From: Mariniflexile fucanivorans
GTDB taxonomy: Bacteria; Bacteroidota; Bacteroidia; Flavobacteriales; Flavobacteriaceae
Length of the DNA: 64,000 nt
Assembly (NCBI RefSeq): GCF_004341235.1
Contig: NZ_SLUP01000001.1
Coordinates: 62,001 to 126,000, forward strand
Direction of reading: 5' to 3'
Made by a program: the position numbers and the translations under genes. The notes below the pieces were generated by a model. That model worked only from the letters and a program-made list of their open reading frames with translations, ran no database searches and was not told the DNA's origin. Positions 44,219 through 53,179 of the stretch are shown in pieces; the stretch's first letter is position 1, and the number at the start of each line of letters is the position of its first letter.

Positions 44219-45496
44219 ATGAAAATAGAACAACTCCATCAACTTTTCTTAGAGTGCCAAAGCGCATGTACCGATACTAGAAAAATTAAAATTGACGATA
44301 TGTTTTTTGCCCTTAAAGGCGACAATTTTAATGGAAACACTTATGCAGAACAAGCCATACAAAATGGTGCCAAATATTGTATTGTTGATGAGACTGAGTT
44401 TAACACATCAACCCAAACTATTTTAGTGAATGATGTACTTGAAACACTTCAAGCATTGGCAACATTTCATCGAATATTTTTAAATATCCCTATTATTGCA
44501 CTAACAGGTAGCAATGGAAAAACTACCACCAAAGAACTTATAAACGCTGTTCTTTCGCAAAAATACATCACCACTGCAACTGTTGGCAATCTAAACAATC
44601 ATATAGGCGTTCCTTTAACTCTTCTTTCAATGACTAAAAACACAGAAATTGGCATTGTTGAAATGGGAGCAAACCACCAAAAAGAAATTGAATTTTTATG
44701 TAGTATTGCAAAACCAGACTATGGCTATATCACCAATTTTGGCAAAGCACATTTAGAAGGTTTTGGAAGTGTTGAAGGTGTTATTAAAGGAAAAACCGAA
44801 TTATATAATTTCTTAATAGAAAATAACAAAACCATATTTGTAAATGGCAACGATGTCATTCAAATGGAAAAAAGCAAGCATGCTAACACATTCTCGTTTG
44901 GAAACAATGCAAATTTTAATATTAAAATTGAATTTATTGAAGCACAACCTAATGTAAAGGTTCGTTACAATAATCTTATTATTGAAAGCCATTTAATAGG
45001 CGAATACAATTTCAACAATATTGCTGCTGCCGTTTGTATTGGTCATTATTTTAAAGTTGAAGATTCATCCATAAAAACAGCTATTGAAGCCTATATACCT
45101 AACAACAACCGCTCGCAAGTTTTAACTAAGGGTTCTAATAAAATAATTTTAGATGCTTACAACGCAAACCCTACTAGCATGCAAGCAGCTTTATTAAATT
45201 TTGAAAAATTAAACGATACTAACAAAATTGCTTTTTTGGGTGATATGTTTGAATTAGGACAAGATGCTGAGGTGGAACATCAAAATATTATAAACTTAAT
45301 TGAGAATCTGAACTTTCAAGCTGTATTAATTGGTGAAAATTTCAATAAAACAACAATCAATTCAAATAAAGTGTCAATTTTTAAAAATTTTGATGCTTTT
45401 AAGAATGAGTTTGATACTTCAAAACTAACAAACCATACCCTGCTAATTAAAGGCTCTCGTGGTATGGCTATGGAACGTATATTGGAAATGCTCTAG
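44219..45496 (+). CDS. murF: UDP-N-acetylmuramoyl-tripeptide--D-alanyl-D-alanine ligase
   Basis: A 425-residue Mur ligase that adds D-Ala-D-Ala to the peptidoglycan precursor in the cytoplasm. Text includes TDTRKIKIDDMFFALKGDNFNGNTYA near the N-terminus, the ATP loop ALTGSNGKTTTKELI, NLNNHIGVPLTLLSM, EMGANHQKEIEFL, and the C-terminal LDAYNANPTSMQAALLNFE. The start MKIEQLHQLF at 44219 is chosen; an ATG 33 bases upstream has no homology-like residues. It follows gldJ, an arrangement I recall as common in Flavobacteriaceae. Confidence 0.95.
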   Translation: MKIEQLHQLFLECQSACTDTRKIKIDDMFFALKGDNFNGNTYAEQAIQNGAKYCIVDETEFNTSTQTILVNDVLETLQALATFHRIFLNIPIIALTGSNGKTTTKELINAVLSQKYITTATVGNLNNHIGVPLTLLSMTKNTEIGIVEMGANHQKEIEFLCSIAKPDYGYITNFGKAHLEGFGSVEGVIKGKTELYNFLIENNKTIFVNGNDVIQMEKSKHANTFSFGNNANFNIKIEFIEAQPNVKVRYNNLIIESHLIGEYNFNNIAAAVCIGHYFKVEDSSIKTAIEAYIPNNNRSQVLTKGSNKIILDAYNANPTSMQAALLNFEKLNDTNKIAFLGDMFELGQDAEVEHQNIINLIENLNFQAVLIGENFNKTTINSNKVSIFKNFDAFKNEFDTSKLTNHTLLIKGSRGMAMERILEML

Positions 45497-45523
45497 CTTA
45501 TTTAAAAAATTTTATATCACAAA

Positions 45524-45575
45524 AAAGCACCTATATCATATTATAAAAATAATACAACTAGGTGCTTTCTCTTTT
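45524..45575 (+). terminator. Terminator after murF
   Basis: AAAGCACCTA (45524-45533) pairs with TAGGTGCTTT (45559-45568) around a 25-base AT-rich loop, followed by CTCTTTTT. The other strand also has a T run, so it may work in both directions. Confidence 0.7.
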
Positions 45576-45636
45576 TAATTCTCCCTAAGAACTAATTAAT
45601 AGCATAACAAATATGCACTATTAAGAACAGGCTTGC

Positions 45637-45655
45637 AATACTCAATTTGAGTATT
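45637..45655. repeat. Perfect 19-base palindrome
   Basis: AATACTCAA and TTGAGTATT flank a single T. It lies in the convergent gap between murF and the LuxR-type gene. There is no T run next to it, so it does not look like a terminator. It may be a protein-binding site or a 3' UTR stem. Confidence 0.5.
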
Positions 45656-45733
45656 GAGATAAGATTTTCGTTAAAATACAATCATATTCTTTAACATTCT
45701 TTATTTGTAGCTGTATCTTACAGTTATTGAAAG

Positions 45734-46504
45734 TTAAATGATACTTGAATTCATTTTTAATACTGCAATTAGTTCTCCTGTTGAAGAAATGTTTAATTTT
45801 TTAAGAATATTACGTCTATGTGTATCTACCGTATTCGAACTAATATTTAATTTTTTGGCAATCGCCTTACTGGAATGGTTTAAAACAAGTAACCGTATAA
45901 TATCGCGTTCCCTATTGCTAACAATATCTGTTAATAGCTTTTGAGAAAAATTATTAAAGTACTTAGTTTCATACTCATTATTGTCATTTAATAGTTTTGC
46001 AGATGCACAAATTTCCATTTTTATTCTAGAATCAAGTACCGTGTAATGTGCTAAACCAATTATCGGCTTATCATTTCTATCAAATTCTATAGGTGTTGTG
46101 TTTTGAATGATATTTACATACTCATCATCAGCATTTTTAATACGATAATTCCATGTGTAACTCATTCTACTTCTATCTTCTAAGGCTATTTCATTTAACG
46201 TGAAATTCATTAATTCGTTTAAAGCTTGCAACCAAGACTCAATATCTTCAGGATGCATTCTACCCCAAAAATACCGCATACCTTGTGTTACAAATAAGTC
46301 CTTACTTAAACCCAAGCATGAAGACATATTCTTACTAATGTATTCAAACGTTAAATCCCTTGTGTTAGTGATACAGAAAAATGTGGAACTATAGGGCAAG
46401 TAAGCATCCAATTCTATAATTTTTTGAACGTGCTCTTCCAAAGAAGGATGGTCGTACGACTTGAAAACTTCTTTATAAATACCCTTTATATCACTAATTT
46501 GCAT
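45734..46504 (-). CDS. LuxR-type transcriptional regulator with PAS-like N-terminus
   Basis: A 256-residue regulator. The C-terminal 65 residues form a LuxR/GerE helix-turn-helix: SNRERDIIRLLVLNHSSKAIAKKLNISSNTVDTHRRNILKKLN. The N-terminal 170 residues look like a PAS sensor, with FEYISKNMSSCLGLSKD, MHPEDIESW and SYTWNYRIKNADDEYVNIIQNTTPI. No receiver domain is present, so control is probably through a ligand or partner at the PAS-like domain. Neighbours do not reveal targets. The gene lies alone between murF and tRNA-Val. Confidence 0.88.
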   Translation of the reverse strand: MQISDIKGIYKEVFKSYDHPSLEEHVQKIIELDAYLPYSSTFFCITNTRDLTFEYISKNMSSCLGLSKDLFVTQGMRYFWGRMHPEDIESWLQALNELMNFTLNEIALEDRSRMSYTWNYRIKNADDEYVNIIQNTTPIEFDRNDKPIIGLAHYTVLDSRIKMEICASAKLLNDNNEYETKYFNNFSQKLLTDIVSNRERDIIRLLVLNHSSKAIAKKLNISSNTVDTHRRNILKKLNISSTGELIAVLKMNSSII

Positions 46505-46595
46505 ATATAAAAATTAATCTATGACTATGAGATTGATGTGAAGATACTATTTTATAAAAAAACGAGCAAACTAAGAAACAAAAACTCTTGAAAAC

Positions 46596-46630
46596 AAAAA
46601 ATCCTAAAGCTTTCGCTTTAGGATTTTTTT
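46596..46630 (-). terminator. Rho-independent terminator of tRNA-Val
   Basis: On the minus strand a 15-bp stem AAAAAATCCTAAAGC / GCTTTAGGATTTTTT closes on a GAAA tetraloop and runs into TTTTTGTTTT. It begins right at the tRNA 3' end. The tetraloop matches the one after tRNA-Leu. Confidence 0.87.
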
Positions 46631-46707
46631 GGTGGGCAATGAGGGATTCGAACCCCCGACCCTCTCGGTGTAAACGAGATGCTCTGAACCAACTGAGCTA
46701 ATTGCCC
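46630..46707 (-). tRNA. tRNA-Val (anticodon UAC)
   Basis: The minus strand folds as a standard cloverleaf: acceptor GGGCAAT/ATTGCCC, D arm GCTC-AGTTGGTTCA-GAGC, anticodon stem TCTCG/CGAGA with loop TTTACAC, giving anticodon TAC (reads GUN valine), and a T arm with TTCGAAT. The discriminator is A and the 3' CCA is encoded, unlike in the tRNA-Leu of this window. The terminator begins at once after it. Confidence 0.96.
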
Positions 46708-46721
46708 TTGTTATCGGTGTG

Positions 46722-46751
46722 CAAATATAAGCTAGATTTTGAATCTGCAAA
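46722..46751 (-). promoter_or_regulatory. Bacteroidota-type promoter of tRNA-Val
   Basis: On the minus strand TTTG (46751-46748) and TATATTTG (46729-46722) are separated by 18 bases. The tRNA begins 14 bases after the -7 box. Same design as the tRNA-Leu promoter. Confidence 0.75.
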
Positions 46752-46769
46752 AACTTTTTTCAAAAAAAA

Positions 46770-47987
46770 TTAAATTATTTCTGCTACTACAAAAGTGCTA
46801 CCGCCAATAAATATAAAATCTTCTGAAGAAGCTTTATCTAAAGCATGTTTATACGCCTCATTAACAGATTCATAAGCTTCACCCTTCAGCCCACAACCAT
46901 TCAATGTTATTTTTAGTTGATTTGCATCTAAACCACGCGGAATATCAGGTTTACAAAAATAGTAAGTCGCTTTTTTAGGCAATAAATCTATTATAGAGCT
47001 TAAATCTTTATCATTTACAACGCCAAAAACAATATGCAGAGCATCAAACTCTTCATTTGATAATTGTTTCATCACATAACTTAAACCATCTCTATTGTGT
47101 CCCGTATCACAAACTACTTTAGGATTCGTTTGCAATGTTTGCCAACGCCCCATTAAACCCGTGTTTTTTACAACTTTGAGCAATCCTTGTTTTATGTTTT
47201 CATATGAAATATTAAAACCTTTCTTTTGAAGTTCTTTAACCGTTTGTACTACAGTAACTATATTTTTAGATTGATAAATACCCGTTAAATCTGAAGTAAA
47301 ACTTTCTGTTTTTTCTTTATCAGCAAATACAATATTTGCATTATTTTTTTTTGCCAATTCACTAAATACAGATGTGGTTTCCGTTTGTGTTTCACCTATA
47401 ATTACGGGAATATTGGGCTTTATGATACCGCCTTTTTCAAAAGCAATAGCTTCGAGTGTATTACCAAGATATTGTGTATGATCAAAACCTATATTAGTTA
47501 TAACGGATACTTCGGGAACAATAATATTTGTGGAATCTAACCTGCCACCCATACCAACTTCAATAACGGCGATATCTACTTTTTCTTTTGAAAAAAATTC
47601 AAATGCCATACCTACGGTCATTTCAAAAAAAGACAGCGAATTGGTTTCAAAAAACAACTTATGCTTCTTTATAAACCTTGTTACAAATTGTTTGCTTACA
47701 ACTTTACCATTAATCTTTATACGTTCTCTAAAGTCTTTTAAATGTGGTGAAGTATATAAACCCACTTTATAACCCGCTTCTTGCAAAATAGATGCTAACA
47801 TGTGGCTTGTAGAACCTTTTCCATTAGTTCCAGCGACATGAATGGATCTAAAACCTTTCTCTGGGTGTTTTAGTTCTTCTGCTAGTTTTATGGTATTGGA
47901 TAAATCTTTTCTGAATGCAGATTGACCTTGCCTTTGATACATTGGCAGTTGTGAAAACATCCAATTTAATGTATCTTGATACGTCAT
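46770..47987 (-). CDS. folC: Bifunctional folylpolyglutamate synthase/dihydrofolate synthase
   Basis: A 405-residue Mur-ligase-fold enzyme adding glutamate to dihydropteroate or folates. The ATP loop VAGTNGKGSTSHMLASIL is near residue 50, with the companion SPHLKDFRERIKINGK, the second conserved EVGMGGRLDSTNII near 142, and the C-terminal CDTGHNRDGLSYVMKQL. The start MTYQDTLNWMFSQLPMYQRQG is typical. It lies three bases after the tonB-like gene and probably belongs to the exbB-exbD-tonB-folC transcript, ahead of the separately promoted tRNA-Val. Confidence 0.95.
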   Translation of the reverse strand: MTYQDTLNWMFSQLPMYQRQGQSAFRKDLSNTIKLAEELKHPEKGFRSIHVAGTNGKGSTSHMLASILQEAGYKVGLYTSPHLKDFRERIKINGKVVSKQFVTRFIKKHKLFFETNSLSFFEMTVGMAFEFFSKEKVDIAVIEVGMGGRLDSTNIIVPEVSVITNIGFDHTQYLGNTLEAIAFEKGGIIKPNIPVIIGETQTETTSVFSELAKKNNANIVFADKEKTESFTSDLTGIYQSKNIVTVVQTVKELQKKGFNISYENIKQGLLKVVKNTGLMGRWQTLQTNPKVVCDTGHNRDGLSYVMKQLSNEEFDALHIVFGVVNDKDLSSIIDLLPKKATYYFCKPDIPRGLDANQLKITLNGCGLKGEAYESVNEAYKHALDKASSEDFIFIGGSTFVVAEII

Positions 47988-47990
47988 GAA

Positions 47991-48836
47991 TTATTGAGAT
48001 AATGAGAATCTATATATTATTCTTCCAACTTGTTTTGATTGTCCATTTAAATCCGGTTCCCATCTAGTTTTTAGTGCAGCTTCTTTCGCTTTTGTCAATA
48101 AACAGGAAGCTATATTTGTAGAACCTCTTACTCCTGGTGTAGCTTTAATCACTTTACCATTTACATCGACTTCAACACTAACAAAAACTAAACCTTCTTC
48201 ATTACAATCATATTCTGGTTTTGGACTATTTAAAGGTTTTCTTTTCCCTAATTGGTAATCACCATTTCCACCACTACTCCCGTTGCCGGTGTTCCCATTT
48301 GCATATGGATCGCCGTCCGTCCTCCCTTTATCTCCCGCTTTATTATCATTGCCTTCACCGCCAGTTGCTGTTCCTTTGGAATTAACAATCCCACCTACTA
48401 AAGCATCGTTTTTTCTTTTAATCTCTTCCTGTCTCTGCTTTTCTTTAGCTACCCTTTCGGCTTCCGCTTTCGCTTTAGCATCAGCATCAGCTTTTGCTTT
48501 TGCTTCAACTGCTTTTTGCTTTTTTATAGCTATTTCTTCTGCATTATCTGCCGTTAAAACTTCTTCTCTTGTTTCAGCCGCTTTTGTAGGTTGTGTTTTT
48601 GTAACTTCTGGTTCAGCGGGACGATTAATATCCAACGGTTCCGATTTTATAGGTTTTAAAGGTTGAACAGTGCCCGAACCAAATTCGGTAGTTCCAAAAT
48701 TTACTTCCATACCATATTCTTCTGGCGGATCCATATATTTGGTGCCAACAACAAACAATAACAGCAAAATAATAACAGAAATTAATGCTGTTAATTTTGC
48801 TGAGTCTCTTTCATGTTTGGTTTGTAAATACTTCAT
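47991..48836 (-). CDS. TonB-like energy transducer protein
   Basis: A 281-residue protein with a short cytoplasmic N-terminus, one membrane helix (about 17-32, LISVIILLLLFVVGT), and a long periplasmic linker. The linker has an Ala/Lys/Glu-rich helix-like stretch (about 105-145, repeated AKADADAKAKAEAERVAK) and a Gly/Asn/Asp-rich stretch (150-195). The C-terminal domain (195-281) resembles TonB, with VFVSVEVDVNGKVIKATPGVRGST and KTRWEPDLNG. It should couple ExbB/ExbD proton flow to outer-membrane receptors. exbD and exbB lie just upstream in the same direction. Confidence 0.87.
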   Translation of the reverse strand: MKYLQTKHERDSAKLTALISVIILLLLFVVGTKYMDPPEEYGMEVNFGTTEFGSGTVQPLKPIKSEPLDINRPAEPEVTKTQPTKAAETREEVLTADNAEEIAIKKQKAVEAKAKADADAKAKAEAERVAKEKQRQEEIKRKNDALVGGIVNSKGTATGGEGNDNKAGDKGRTDGDPYANGNTGNGSSGGNGDYQLGKRKPLNSPKPEYDCNEEGLVFVSVEVDVNGKVIKATPGVRGSTNIASCLLTKAKEAALKTRWEPDLNGQSKQVGRIIYRFSLSQ

Positions 48837-48900
48837 GTAGGCTTGTTAATTTCTTCAATTAGTTCAAACTAAAATCGTGCCGTTTTACGCATAAAGCGTA

Positions 48901-49293
48901 TTATTCAGGCTTTACAGCTAAAATGACTTTTAACTTATTTCTGTTGGCAATGTCCATGACCTTAACCACATTTTCAATAGGTACCGATTTTTCGGCTCTC
49001 AACACAATGGTTGGTTTTTCTTCTGAAGCTAATGCAGCTAATAATTCGGACTCTAAAACACTTTCACCTACGCGACGTTGGTCTATATAATAGGTTAAAT
49101 CTTCCTTAATGCTTACTGCAATAGATTTTTTGTTTTCGGTTTTTCCACTGGCTTTTGGTAATAAAATATCAATAGCGTTTGTGGTTACCAACGTAGAGGC
49201 GAGCATGAAGAAAATCAATAACAGAAACACAATATCTGTCATAGATGCCATACTAAACTCTGGCGTTATTTTATTTCTACCTTTTAAATTCAT
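48901..49293 (-). CDS. exbD: Biopolymer transport protein ExbD
   Basis: A 130-residue ExbD/TolR protein. The N-terminal cytoplasmic start has the family text RNKITPEFSMASMTDIVFLLLIFFMLASTL, with the membrane Asp (MTDIVF) that carries protons. The periplasmic domain follows, ending MDIANRNKLKVILAVKPE. It works with ExbB, encoded three bases upstream, and the TonB-like protein encoded 64 bases downstream, in energising outer-membrane uptake. Confidence 0.94.
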   Translation of the reverse strand: MNLKGRNKITPEFSMASMTDIVFLLLIFFMLASTLVTTNAIDILLPKASGKTENKKSIAVSIKEDLTYYIDQRRVGESVLESELLAALASEEKPTIVLRAEKSVPIENVVKVMDIANRNKLKVILAVKPE

Positions 49294-49296
49294 TTG

Positions 49297-50001
49297 TTAT
49301 GTAGGTTCATTTAAATGATCTAAAAACTCTAGCGAATTAGCTTCCATTTGATAGACAACTTTATCGGTTTTTACAACTAGATGATTGTACGCCATATATC
49401 CAACAATACCAACAATTAAACCGGCAACGGTTGTTGTCATAGCTGTATATAACCCATCGGCAAGTAGTTTAATATCTATTTGACCTCCTGAGTTTGCAAT
49501 TTCAAAAATGGATAAAATCATACCTATAACCGTTCCTAAGAATCCAATCATAGGGGCTGCTCCAGAAATAGTTGCTAGAATACTCACATTTTTTTCTAAA
49601 CCGTAAACTTCTAGCCTACCTGCATTTTCAATAGCGGTATTAATATCGGCTAAAGGTTTTCCAATTCTTGAAATTCCCTTGCCTATTAATCTTGACACGG
49701 GTGAATTCACTTGTGCACATAATATTTGTGCAGAATCTATTTTACCATGGGATACATGGTCCTTTATTTGATTCATGAAATTAGCATCAATTTTTGAGGC
49801 TGCTTTAATAGCGAACAAACGTTCAAAATAAATATAAATAGCACCTACCAACATTAAAAACAGTAATGCAATGATAACTTGTCCTGCTACGCCACCACTA
49901 CTAATTAATTCTATAATAGAAAGTGTTTTTTCAACGGGTTGCTCTGTATCGGGAAGCATCTCTACACCTTCTTGTGTTGTTTGTAATAATATGTTTAACA
50001 T
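49297..50001 (-). CDS. exbB: MotA/TolQ/ExbB proton channel family protein
   Basis: A 234-residue inner-membrane channel subunit. Three membrane helices appear near 36-55 (VAGQVIIALLFLMLVGAIYIYF), 145-165 and 185-205. The TolQ/ExbB core has LATISGAAPMIGFLGTVIGMILSIFEIA and LADGLYTAMTTTVAGLIVGIVGYMAYN. It pairs with ExbD to form the proton-driven motor. First gene of the probable exbB-exbD-tonB-folC unit. TAATTTTG at 50050-50043 is a candidate -7 box, and the nhaD terminator lies just upstream. Confidence 0.94.
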   Translation of the reverse strand: MLNILLQTTQEGVEMLPDTEQPVEKTLSIIELISSGGVAGQVIIALLFLMLVGAIYIYFERLFAIKAASKIDANFMNQIKDHVSHGKIDSAQILCAQVNSPVSRLIGKGISRIGKPLADINTAIENAGRLEVYGLEKNVSILATISGAAPMIGFLGTVIGMILSIFEIANSGGQIDIKLLADGLYTAMTTTVAGLIVGIVGYMAYNHLVVKTDKVVYQMEANSLEFLDHLNEPT

Positions 50002-50100
50002 ATAATTTGTGTTTCTTGGTTTTTAAAACGCTGATTTTTGGGCAAAATTATATTAAAAAAATAAGGTAGAGGTATTTTAGTGTATATTTTAGTAAAAATT

Positions 50101-50134
50101 AACCCTTTCAGCGATAAAAAACGCTGAAAGGGTT
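50101..50134 (-). terminator. Terminator after nhaD
   Basis: A perfect 13-bp stem, AACCCTTTCAGCG (50101-50113) with CGCTGAAAGGGTT (50122-50134), and 8-base loop. The minus strand continues AATTTTTA, so it ends nhaD transcripts 26 bases after the stop. Confidence 0.82.
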
Positions 50135-50159
50135 AAAAATTTATATTACTTTAAAATTC

Positions 50160-51551
50160 CTAAAACCACGTTCTAGTCACCATAAAGGTAGCGCATCCTA
50201 AAAGGAAACCTACTAAAGCTAACCAAGAGATTTTTTTAAGATACCAGAAGAAATCTATTTTTTCCATTCCCATAGCAACAACTCCAGCTGCTGAACCAAT
50301 AATTAACATACTACCTCCAGTACCAGCAGAAAAAGCCACAAAATGCCAAAGTTCATTATCAATTGGTTCAGAGAACATACCCAAACTAGCCGCAACTAAC
50401 GGCACGTTATCTATAACAGCAGAACCTACTCCTAATAATATCATTACCAAATCGGAAACACCTGTATGATGTAATTCAGTACCCAACATAGGCATACCTT
50501 CTTTTAAAGACTCAGCAAAACCGAACAATATTCCTAAAGATTCCAAAGCAGCAACTGCCATTAGGATACCCAAAAAGAATAATATACTTGGTAATTCGAT
50601 TTTTGACAATGAATGGTGCACTGGACTGTGATGTGCATGAGCATCACTTGCTTGCGAATCTGCACTAGATATACTAAATTTAGAATTACTATAAACCTCA
50701 GCAAAAACGGCTACTACACCCAAAGACAACATCATACCAACATAAGGAGGTAAATGTGTTACTGTTTTGAATATAGGCACAAATACAATAGCGCCTAAAC
50801 CTAGATACAGCATGATAGCACTATATTTAGATTTCCTTTTCTCCACGACTTCTTCAATTTCCAAATCACCTTTAAAAACCGGTAAAAAGGAAGCAATTAA
50901 TGTTGGAACTGCCATACACACAAAGGATGGCAACAATAAATACCCCATTAAATGACCCGTTGATACTTTTTTACCTATCCATAACATGGTTGTTGTAACA
51001 TCTCCAATAGGAGACCAAGCACCACCTGCATTGGCGGCAATAATGATTAAACCTGCATACCAAATACGAATATCTCTATCTTTTACAATTTTTTGAAGAA
51101 TAGAAATAAGCACTATGGTAGCAGTAAGATTATCTATGATTGCCGATAAAATGAATGCTAAAAAGCCAAATAGCCATAATATTTTCGTTTTTTTCTTAGT
51201 TTTTACAAAGTTTTTTATGGTTGAAAATCCATCGAAATAATCAATGATTTCAACAATGGTCATCGCACCTAAAAGGAAAACCAATATTTCAGCAGTTTTT
51301 CCCAAATGATGCAATAAGGTTTCTTCCATTAAATGCATTTTTTCTTCTGGAGCGAATCCTGCAAACCCTTCTACCAAACTATGTTTTGCTGAATCGAACC
51401 AATTAGGAAAACTCTCTAACCCTAATGCTATTAATGCCCAACAAATAGCCATCATAACCAACGCGGGGATAAGTTTATCTATTTTTAGATTATGCTCTAG
51501 CGTGATAGCCAGATAACCTATTACAAATACTAAAATAATTGCTGCTTCCAT
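50160..51551 (-). CDS. nhaD: Sodium:proton antiporter NhaD
   Basis: A 463-residue polytopic antiporter of the NhaD branch of the ion transporter superfamily. It has about 12 hydrophobic segments. Conserved parts are HHLGKTAEILVFLLGAMTIVEIID, AIIDNLTATIVLISIL, GLIIIAANAGGAWSPIGDVTTTMLW, and, late, VIDNVPLVAASLGMF and FSAGTGGSMLIIGSAAGVVAMG. Exchange of Na for protons fits a marine, salt-exposed lifestyle. A His-rich cytoplasmic loop near 305-315 (DAHAHHSPVHH) is notable and could respond to pH or metals. It stands alone behind its own terminator. Confidence 0.94.
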   Translation of the reverse strand: MEAAIILVFVIGYLAITLEHNLKIDKLIPALVMMAICWALIALGLESFPNWFDSAKHSLVEGFAGFAPEEKMHLMEETLLHHLGKTAEILVFLLGAMTIVEIIDYFDGFSTIKNFVKTKKKTKILWLFGFLAFILSAIIDNLTATIVLISILQKIVKDRDIRIWYAGLIIIAANAGGAWSPIGDVTTTMLWIGKKVSTGHLMGYLLLPSFVCMAVPTLIASFLPVFKGDLEIEEVVEKRKSKYSAIMLYLGLGAIVFVPIFKTVTHLPPYVGMMLSLGVVAVFAEVYSNSKFSISSADSQASDAHAHHSPVHHSLSKIELPSILFFLGILMAVAALESLGILFGFAESLKEGMPMLGTELHHTGVSDLVMILLGVGSAVIDNVPLVAASLGMFSEPIDNELWHFVAFSAGTGGSMLIIGSAAGVVAMGMEKIDFFWYLKKISWLALVGFLLGCATFMVTRTWF

Positions 51552-52014
51552 AAAAAAATTTAAATTATATAAGTTGGTTTAATGCAATTTTAAAAGCGGT
51601 TGCATTAACGCCTGTTTTTAATTGGTTTTTTGTTATAAATATGCACTATTGCTCTACTAACTTTTGTTTGATATATTTAATATTATAAATCATGGACATC
51701 TATAATTTGTTAACTATGCTCCATAAAAATAGGCAAACTCACGCGTCCACCTTTGTTTATTATAAAATTTGACAAAAAAAATATTCTTGTTATAACTATG
51801 GTTTACAAAAGTCTTAAAAGAAAATCCTGATCTACTAACAAACTTTTTAACCATTGGAAATAACTCCTAAGCCTATATTAACTAATTTAACAAACTAGTT
51901 TTATTTTGATTTTAAAAATATAAAAGCAAAACTACAACTAAATCATTTTGAAAGTTATTTAATCATTAAGTTAACAAATATAAAAAAAACAAAAAGCCTA
52001 GTTTATGGTTTTTG
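51552..52014. other. Long intergenic region upstream of nhaD
   Basis: About 460 AT-rich bases with no open frame of note. Near nhaD, AATGCAA (51581-51587) and TTGCATT (51600-51606) form an inverted repeat that could bind a regulator or fold in the leader. The rest presumably holds the nhaD promoter and the anmK 3' end; no further structure stood out. Confidence 0.5.
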
Positions 52015-53085
52015 TCATTTTTTAAAATTAAATATTTTTCCAGAACAATGGTTTTTAGTGGCTCCAGTAACACTTTTTAGGCAATTTACTTGATTTCCTA
52101 GTCTTAAAACACCTAAAAAACCAAAAATTAAGGCTTCTTTAAATTCTACAATAGATTTTGAAGGCATCACAATATTATTTTTAGTATACAGTTGAAGCCT
52201 CTTTACTAAATACTTATTATAGACACCTCCACCAGTTACTAGCACCGAAACATCGTTTTTCTTATTTATTTCCAAGGCAAGTTGCAAAGCGATATGCTCT
52301 ACAAATGTTGCTAGTATATCTTTAACATCTAATTGAAAAGAATTTATAAGTGGAAATATATTTTTATCGACCCATTCCAACCCTAATGATTTTGGGTAAG
52401 CAGCTTTATAAAACTCTAAGTTGTTTAACTTTTTAAGCAATTCATTATTAACAGTTCCTGTAGAAGCGATGTTGCCTTCATCATCATAATCAAACCCCAG
52501 TTGTTTCACATAATGGTTCAACACGATGTTAACGGGGCAAATATCATAGGCAATTCTTTCAAAACCAATTTCAGTGGAAATGTTTGCAAATCCACCTAAA
52601 TTCAAACAAAAATCGTATTCAGAAAACAACAATTTATCACCTATGGGTACTAACGGCGCACCTTGACCGCCCAAGGCTACATCTTGCACTCTAAAATCGC
52701 AAACCACCGTTTCTTCCAAAAGTTGTGCTAAATGAGGCATATTGCCAATTTGATAAGTTAACCCTTTTTGTGGCTGATGTAACGCTGTATGTCCATGAGA
52801 ACAAATGGCATCAATATCCTGTATTTTATGGATATTAATAAAATATTTAATTTTTAAAGATAGGTAGTTGGTGTATAGAAAATCAATTTCTTTCAACGCT
52901 TCTAAAGAACAAGAAACCAAGCCTTTTAAGGTTTCAACCCATTGCGAATCGTAGCTAACCGTTTCAGAATATATGATTTCAAAATTCCAAACTCCATCAA
53001 AATGAAATTTCACATAAACAAGGTCTATACCATCTAATGATGTACCCGACATTACCCCTATAACTTTATATTCATTGTTTATCAT
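52015..53085 (-). CDS. anmK: Anhydro-N-acetylmuramic acid kinase
   Basis: A 356-residue kinase that cleaves and phosphorylates 1,6-anhydroMurNAc for cell-wall recycling. VIGVMSGTSLDGIDL near the start is the AnmK signature, followed by CSHGHTALHQPQKGLTYQIGN, VVCDFRVQDVALGGQGAPLVPIGD, and FCLNLGGFANIS. A late VTGGGVYNKYLV is the sugar-kinase glycine motif. The start at 53085 is chosen; the longer frame start at 53103 lies upstream of a TATTTTTG box (53099-53092), which would then fall inside the coding region. The message may be almost leaderless. Confidence 0.94.
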   Translation of the reverse strand: MINNEYKVIGVMSGTSLDGIDLVYVKFHFDGVWNFEIIYSETVSYDSQWVETLKGLVSCSLEALKEIDFLYTNYLSLKIKYFINIHKIQDIDAICSHGHTALHQPQKGLTYQIGNMPHLAQLLEETVVCDFRVQDVALGGQGAPLVPIGDKLLFSEYDFCLNLGGFANISTEIGFERIAYDICPVNIVLNHYVKQLGFDYDDEGNIASTGTVNNELLKKLNNLEFYKAAYPKSLGLEWVDKNIFPLINSFQLDVKDILATFVEHIALQLALEINKKNDVSVLVTGGGVYNKYLVKRLQLYTKNNIVMPSKSIVEFKEALIFGFLGVLRLGNQVNCLKSVTGATKNHCSGKIFNFKK

Positions 53086-53091
53086 ACTGAA

Positions 53092-53140
53092 CAAAAATAA
53101 CAATCCTCTTTAAATAATTAGCACCAAAAAGCTATATTTG
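53092..53140. promoter_or_regulatory. Divergent -7 boxes for anmK and acyl-CoA dehydrogenase
   Basis: TATTTTTG reads leftward at 53099-53092, six bases before the anmK ATG. TATATTTG reads rightward at 53133-53140, about 40 bases before the acyl-CoA dehydrogenase ATG. Good -33 partners are not clear. Confidence 0.5.
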
Positions 53141-53179
53141 TAAATATTTTTTAATGAATAACTGTTTTAATTGAGAATT

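Noticed and set aside
48283-48666. Plus-strand frame opposite the TonB-like gene
   Set aside because: It mirrors the Ala/Lys-rich linker and has low-complexity composition; the minus-strand protein is clearly real.
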